From positions 1 to 10,070 of the forward strand of contig DONH01000417.1 of the NCBI GenBank assembly GCA_003509235.1: 10,070 nucleotides of DNA. Reading direction: 5' to 3'. The notes beneath the pieces were generated by a model. It worked only from the letters and a program-made list of their open reading frames with translations, ran no database searches and was not told the DNA's origin. The translations under genes and the position numbers were made by a program. Below, in pieces: positions 6,141-10,070 of this stretch. The stretch is from Planctomycetaceae bacterium. Lineage in GTDB: Bacteria > Planctomycetota > Planctomycetia > Pirellulales > UBA1268. Positions within the stretch are counted from its first letter, which is position 1, and each line of letters begins with the position of its first letter.

Positions 6141-7999
6141 TTCTTTAAGCTCCGAACCGACGCAGTACGTTTCACGACTTGTTGTTTATCTTCTTTTATG
6201 TTGCCGACCAGAAGAAAGTCCTGGTTTTTGAATAAGGGTCTGGCGCGGCCTACGACTCCGGCTTTTTCCGGTAAAAAAGAGGATAATTCATGAAATTGAT
6301 TTTCAGGGATTACAAGGACTGCATCTGGTCCGGTTGATAAAAAAGCGGCAGCGTTTTGAGCTCGAGAAGAATCCGGGGCCCAACGCTGGACAATCCCTTT
6401 GGCGTAATACACAAGGTTCGGCGTGATTTGAGAGTACGCCCCTATTCGGGCGTGTCCGCCGGCGTGTGCATGGGCTTCATTAATCAAGACTGGAAGCGTG
6501 TTGGCGCGACTAATCCATGCCGCAGTTGGACCGACTGCCAAAGAAGAATAGAGAAGTCCTAGGAAAACCATTGTGTTTACAGCGTAGGCCGGCTGTTGTC
6601 GTGAACGCCACACAAGCCAAAATGCACCGGCTAAGGGAATGAGTCCGATGATTGCGGCAGGTTCGCTACCAGTTAAACCGTAAAACGAGCCAACCAAAAT
6701 CGTGACACTTGTTGCAATTCCTCCGAAAGCGATTCCGCCGACACCAATGCCCATCCATCGTGGATAAAGCCAGGCAGAGCGTTTTACGGCTTCCATAGCG
6801 AGTGCAGCAACAAGGAGAGCAGCAGCTGGATATGCCGGCATTATGTAGTTCGGGAGTTTTGTGGCCGCAAGTGAAAAGCCACCGATCCAGACACTCATCC
6901 AAAATAAAAGAAGGCTCAATGCAGGAGCCTGTGAGTTTTCAATTTGCGGGCTCTGCCCCTGTCGCCAGGTCTTCCAGAGTTGCCGCGTGGTTGCGAAGAT
7001 AGTAAGCGGCAGGAAGCAACTCCAAGGATAAAAGCCAATGAGCATTGTGAGTGGATGGAACAACAGACCGCCTGAATGCCGTTCCATAGGAGCTACGAAT
7101 CGGCCGACGTTATGAACAAAGAAGAATCCTTTTGTCCACTCCCAATCAGTTTGAACTCCAACGCTTATGTACCATGGTGCGGCTACGAGTACGGCAGCAA
7201 CAGTGACAATCAGAAGCTGAGTGTGTTGAATCGTACGGAGAACGGCTGGAATACCGTTGGAAAAGAAGTGCCGAAGCGTTGAAAGTAACTGGTCTTTAAG
7301 CCGAACATCAGCAGGTTGCTCTTTGATATGAGACAGGCATTGGACAAGCCAAACCCAACCCATGACGACAACGAGTGGCCCGATATAGCCGATCGGTCCT
7401 TTGCACAGGACTCCCAGGCCGAGCAAACTACCTGCAAGAATGGCGTGCCACACGCTAACGGAGGAAGCACTGCTTGCCTGAAAAGGTTGCTTTGTGCTGT
7501 CGGCGGGATGGCGTCTGTCCGGGAGAAAAGGTTCAACCAGAAGGAGTGTCGCCCATGTCGACAGAGCAACAAGAATCGAGTCAGGGGTCGCGGCGTGAGA
7601 TTCGATTGCGACTAGTAAACAGCCGAGGTAGGCAAGGGCTGCAACAATGCCCGTTGCCGTACTGAAGCAGCGAGTGCCAAGCCGAAGAAGAGCAAGAGAC
7701 GTTAACAGAGCTGCAAGTGCTGCAGGAAGACGGGCGGCAATTTCATTCATCCCAAAAACTGAAAAACATGCGGCCATGCACCAATGCATTAGCACGGGTT
7801 TGTCGACTGCAAGTTCACCGTTGAATAGCGGAACTGTCCAGTTGCCTGTTTCAACCATGGTCTGAGCGATAGCAGCAAATCGTGGTTCATCTTCATCCCA
7901 AAAAGGCATCCCAATGAAACCTGAGGCGAGTACAACGAATGCCACAGCAGCAACAAACAGCTGGGAGTGGTGTGTCATATAAGAAATAAACCGATTCAT
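6137..7999 (-). CDS. ArnT-like membrane glycosyltransferase (GT-C fold, PMT family), second copy
   Basis: Integral membrane protein of 620 residues expected to transfer a sugar from a lipid-linked donor to an acceptor on the outer face of the membrane. The first periplasmic loop carries FWDEDEPRFA (D35-E38), the acidic catalytic and metal-binding motif of ArnT/PMT enzymes. VDKPVLMHW follows, with K67 in the place of the conserved donor-binding lysine, then SHAATPDS (134-141), LCKGPIG (K200) and HNVGRFVAPMERHSG (296-310). About a dozen hydrophobic segments cover residues 12-520, and a soluble C-terminal domain of about 100 residues follows. The ATG at 7999 has GGAG eight bases upstream. The gene begins 31 bases after its paralogue and overlaps the GT2 gene by four bases. 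Acceptors in this superfamily include lipid A, proteins and glycans; none can be assigned here. Confidence 0.88.
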   Translation of the reverse strand: MNRFISYMTHHSQLFVAAVAFVVLASGFIGMPFWDEDEPRFAAIAQTMVETGNWTVPLFNGELAVDKPVLMHWCMAACFSVFGMNEIAARLPAALAALLTSLALLRLGTRCFSTATGIVAALAYLGCLLVAIESHAATPDSILVALSTWATLLLVEPFLPDRRHPADSTKQPFQASSASSVSVWHAILAGSLLGLGVLCKGPIGYIGPLVVVMGWVWLVQCLSHIKEQPADVRLKDQLLSTLRHFFSNGIPAVLRTIQHTQLLIVTVAAVLVAAPWYISVGVQTDWEWTKGFFFVHNVGRFVAPMERHSGGLLFHPLTMLIGFYPWSCFLPLTIFATTRQLWKTWRQGQSPQIENSQAPALSLLLFWMSVWIGGFSLAATKLPNYIMPAYPAAALLVAALAMEAVKRSAWLYPRWMGIGVGGIAFGGIATSVTILVGSFYGLTGSEPAAIIGLIPLAGAFWLVWRSRQQPAYAVNTMVFLGLLYSSLAVGPTAAWISRANTLPVLINEAHAHAGGHARIGAYSQITPNLVYYAKGIVQRWAPDSSRAQNAAAFLSTGPDAVLVIPENQFHELSSFLPEKAGVVGRARPLFKNQDFLLVGNIKEDKQQVVKRTASVRSLKK

Positions 8000-8030
8000 G
8001 AACGTGGCTCCGGACAGGATGGTGTTCTAG

Positions 8031-9845
8031 TCAGTACGGATGAGAACTTTGGGCGAGTGAACGGATGTTTTCAGAGTGGGCCTTTGCAATGACCGCGAGG
8101 CCGGAATCAAAGGAACGGGGTTTTTCATTGAGAATTTCAAACCCAGGAGGAAGTAGCGGTAGGATTCCTGGAAGATCGTCTGATCGAACCACGAGTCGGG
8201 CGAAAGACGTATCACGGAGATGCCGAATACCTGCATGAATATCCGAAAGTTTCTCAACAGGTTCGCCTGTGTAAAAGACAAGACTAGGACGAGGTGTTTT
8301 AACACTCGCCCAGACGCCTGTTCGTTGCTCTGGGGATAATTCGGCGATAAGATTTGCAGCGCCTTGATGGTGGGCGAGGCGGACTGCTGCAACTCCGCCG
8401 AGGAGGGCCAGGAATAAGACTGATGAACTTATGAGTGTACTGACGGCGAGCCCTCGCTTCCCGCGTGATTGTAAAATGAAGCACGCAGCAGAAGTCAGAA
8501 CTGGCAGGCCCCCAAGAAGTCCAAGCCATTCGTTTCCGGGGGCAAACTGATGGGAAATTACTGAGAGTCCGCCAATGAAACTAACACCGACTATTGCAAG
8601 GCACAGCCACCCGATATGCATGACTAATGATGCGGCTTTATCCGATGGCATGTTCCTGAAGATCACTTTTTCCCAACCGGTGTGTCCGCAGATCCAGTCA
8701 GCGACATAAAGAGCGGTAGCAATTGAAATAGCTGGGTATGCCGGCCAGATATAACCGGGAAGTTTTGTTCCTGCGAGTGAAAAAGCACCAATCCAGACCA
8801 GAGCCCAACATCCGGAAAAAGTAATAGCGCGGTAGTGAGAGCTCGTCAGGCGTTTTGTTCGCCAAAGGAACAGTGCATGGGCAGGAATAGCAAGTAGAAT
8901 AATCGACCATGGGAACATCCCAATGGCGAGGACCATCGGATAGTATAGGAACGAACCGGAGTGCCCTTCCATGGGGGCGGCAAATCTCCCTGCGTTATGA
9001 ATTAGAAGGAAATCGGTAATCCACTGCCCGTTCGTCCGCAGGCCAACCAATAGATACCACGGCAGAGCGACAAATGTGGCTACAGAAACAATAGCAAGTG
9101 GACGCAGGGAGACCGCAGTTGTGTAAAGCCAGGATCTGTTATCAATCGGAATAGATTTTTGTCGAAGGACTAAAGCGGTGAGAAGAAATGCAAGCATCGG
9201 GAGGACGATGCCAACGGGACCTTTCGCGAGAATGGCTAAACCGCAGGCGATGCCGATGCCTAAGGCATGCCTCCGGGTGATCATCGTGAGTGCTCCTCGT
9301 TGATGAATGGCGTGAACATAAATGGCAGCAGCCAAAGTTGTGCAAAATACAAGTGCTGCATCAGGGGTTGCGGCTCGTCCACCGACACCCGTCCAAATGC
9401 ACGTCGTCATGACAAGTCCCGAGAGGAGTCCAACGAGTGGCCCAGCAAGAAGTCGTCCAGTCCACCATGTCAGGAGGCACGTGCCAACAGTCAGGCAGGC
9501 TGACCCTACACGAACACCAAATTCATTGCGGCCAAAAAATAGAACCCCGACGATTTGTACCCAATTGACGAGTGGAGGCTTTTCAACACGAAGAGTTCCG
9601 TTGTAAGTAGGCACAATCCAGTCACCCGAATCCAGCATTGCCAGTGTGCAGGCAGCATTTTTTGGCTCGTCTTCATCCCAGAGCGGAGCCGTACCAAGCC
9701 CCGGCAAAAGAGCGGTAGTAGCCGAAATAACGATGATCAGGATTGCGATTAAGGGGCTTCTGAATATCACCAGCGTCGCCCAAAGAGGATGAAAGGAACG
9801 GAGCAGGAGGGTAGAAGCAGCAGCGATGCTGGTCAAGCCGTACAA
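8031..9845 (-). CDS. ArnT-like membrane glycosyltransferase (GT-C fold, PMT family), first copy
   Basis: Paralogue of the next gene in the operon and its likely first member. With the TTG start at 9845 it has 604 residues. It shows LWDEDEPKNAA (D57-E60), VEKPPLVNW with K89, GGRAATPDAAL, LAKGPVG and HNAGRFAAPMEGHSG, the same order as its partner. About a dozen hydrophobic segments follow, then a C-terminal soluble domain (VFYTGEPVEKL region). The start is uncertain: no ATG lies before the DEDEP motif and no ribosome binding site precedes either TTG 9845 or GTG 9770. GTG 9770 would leave about 31 residues before the motif, close to the 34 in the paralogue. The two proteins differ clearly outside the motifs, so the duplication is old or the two were brought together. 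Substrate and acceptor are unknown. Confidence 0.86.
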   Translation of the reverse strand: MYGLTSIAAASTLLLRSFHPLWATLVIFRSPLIAILIIVISATTALLPGLGTAPLWDEDEPKNAACTLAMLDSGDWIVPTYNGTLRVEKPPLVNWVQIVGVLFFGRNEFGVRVGSACLTVGTCLLTWWTGRLLAGPLVGLLSGLVMTTCIWTGVGGRAATPDAALVFCTTLAAAIYVHAIHQRGALTMITRRHALGIGIACGLAILAKGPVGIVLPMLAFLLTALVLRQKSIPIDNRSWLYTTAVSLRPLAIVSVATFVALPWYLLVGLRTNGQWITDFLLIHNAGRFAAPMEGHSGSFLYYPMVLAIGMFPWSIILLAIPAHALFLWRTKRLTSSHYRAITFSGCWALVWIGAFSLAGTKLPGYIWPAYPAISIATALYVADWICGHTGWEKVIFRNMPSDKAASLVMHIGWLCLAIVGVSFIGGLSVISHQFAPGNEWLGLLGGLPVLTSAACFILQSRGKRGLAVSTLISSSVLFLALLGGVAAVRLAHHQGAANLIAELSPEQRTGVWASVKTPRPSLVFYTGEPVEKLSDIHAGIRHLRDTSFARLVVRSDDLPGILPLLPPGFEILNEKPRSFDSGLAVIAKAHSENIRSLAQSSHPY

Positions 9846-9875
9846 AATGACGTTTTTTAGGTATATTAAGGCCGG

Positions 9876-9903
9876 TTGACCGCCTGCTTGGGGCGGGTAT
9901 GTT
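9876..9903 (+). promoter_or_regulatory. Sigma70-like promoter for the rightward gene
   Basis: TTGACC (9876-9881) and TATGTT (9898-9903) are separated by 16 bases and each differs from consensus at one or two positions. Transcription would start near 9910 and leave about 45 bases before TTG 9957. A five-base inverted repeat, CCGCC (9880-9884) and GGCGG (9892-9896), lies across the spacer and could be an operator or chance. On the opposite strand an AT-rich TTAATATACC stretch (9869-9860) may serve the leftward operon, but it has no matching -35. Confidence 0.4.
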
Positions 9904-9956
9904 CAAGATCAAGCAACCGCCTTTCCAAACGGTCTATTCCCGGGAGAACGCACCCC

Positions 9957-10070
9957 TTGGCTGACGAAAACACCCCATCTGATGACGCTTCAAATATGCC
10001 GCCATCAGAGAATGACGGCAGTGGATCACCTGATCGTGGATTGGGCGGCCGACTCGTCGATCTGCCAATT
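9957..10070 (+). CDS. N-terminus of a rightward gene, possibly DNA gyrase subunit A
   Basis: A frame open to the end of the window starts at TTG 9957, with GGGAG (9942-9946) ten bases upstream and a plausible promoter before it. The 38 visible residues begin with an acidic, Pro/Ser/Gly-rich, probably disordered stretch (ADENTPSDDASNMPPSENDG) and end in GRLVDLPI. In type II topoisomerase A subunits a short segment of the VxDLPI kind comes just before the conserved EDE..SYL.YAMSVI region, and planctomycete versions can carry a disordered leader. This makes gyrA a reasonable guess, but no catalytic region is inside the window. The frame is open back to 9870, so an earlier start such as TTG 9888 is possible, though it would lie upstream of the predicted transcription start. 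Confidence 0.5.
   Translation, partial: MADENTPSDDASNMPPSENDGSGSPDRGLGGRLVDLPI

Noticed and set aside
5115..9845. Complete arn (lipid A aminoarabinose) operon
   Set aside because: Only ArnC-like and ArnT-like proteins are present; arnA, arnB, arnD and arnE/F are missing from the locus, so the arn gene names are not applied.
1..10070. CRISPR array, tRNA, transposase, toxin-antitoxin or defence genes
   Set aside because: No regularly spaced repeats, cloverleaf sequences, transposase motifs or paired small toxin-like genes were seen on either strand.

Overview
The window looks like an ordinary chromosomal stretch of a planctomycete, most likely a relative of Pirellulaceae. The main support is two genes from families I know mainly from planctomycetes (TIGR03009 and the TIGR04138/Minf_1886 family), together with paired ArnT-like glycosyltransferases carrying the WDEDEP motif. 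Base composition is intermediate by eye. Non-ATG starts are common: GTG at 493 and 2770, and probably TTG or GTG at 9845/9770 and TTG at 9957. No tRNA, rRNA, CRISPR array, transposase or phage gene was seen.

Layout, plus strand, 1-5047: the 3' end of a NAD+ synthetase gene (1-399); an exported TIGR03009 protein (493-1392); a small inverted repeat and an extended -10 element; a TIGR04138 family protein (1477-1914); a possible 32-residue membrane peptide (1931-2029); an unrecognised four-helix membrane protein (2074-2688); ATP-dependent phosphoenolpyruvate carboxykinase, pckA (2770-4353); and an exported two-cysteine glutathione peroxidase (4490-5047).

Layout, minus strand, 9845-5115: three genes read leftward and converge on the peroxidase gene. 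Two are ArnT-like membrane glycosyltransferases (9845-8031 and 7999-6137). The third is a polyprenyl-phosphate-type family 2 glycosyltransferase (6140-5115) that overlaps the second by the four bases ATGA. The simplest reading is one operon: the GT2 enzyme charges a polyprenyl phosphate with a sugar on the cytoplasmic face, and the two ArnT-like enzymes use such lipid-linked sugars on the outer face. The acceptor is unknown.

Right end: a divergent plus-strand gene appears to start at TTG 9957 behind a sigma70-like promoter. Its visible N-terminus ends in a GRLVDLPI segment that would suit the start of a planctomycete DNA gyrase A subunit, but too little is present to be sure.

No previously undescribed defence or mobile system is visible. 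The items most worth a second look are the paired ArnT-like genes with their own GT2 partner, the unknown membrane protein, the candidate small membrane peptide, and the inverted repeat with promoter before the TIGR04138 gene.
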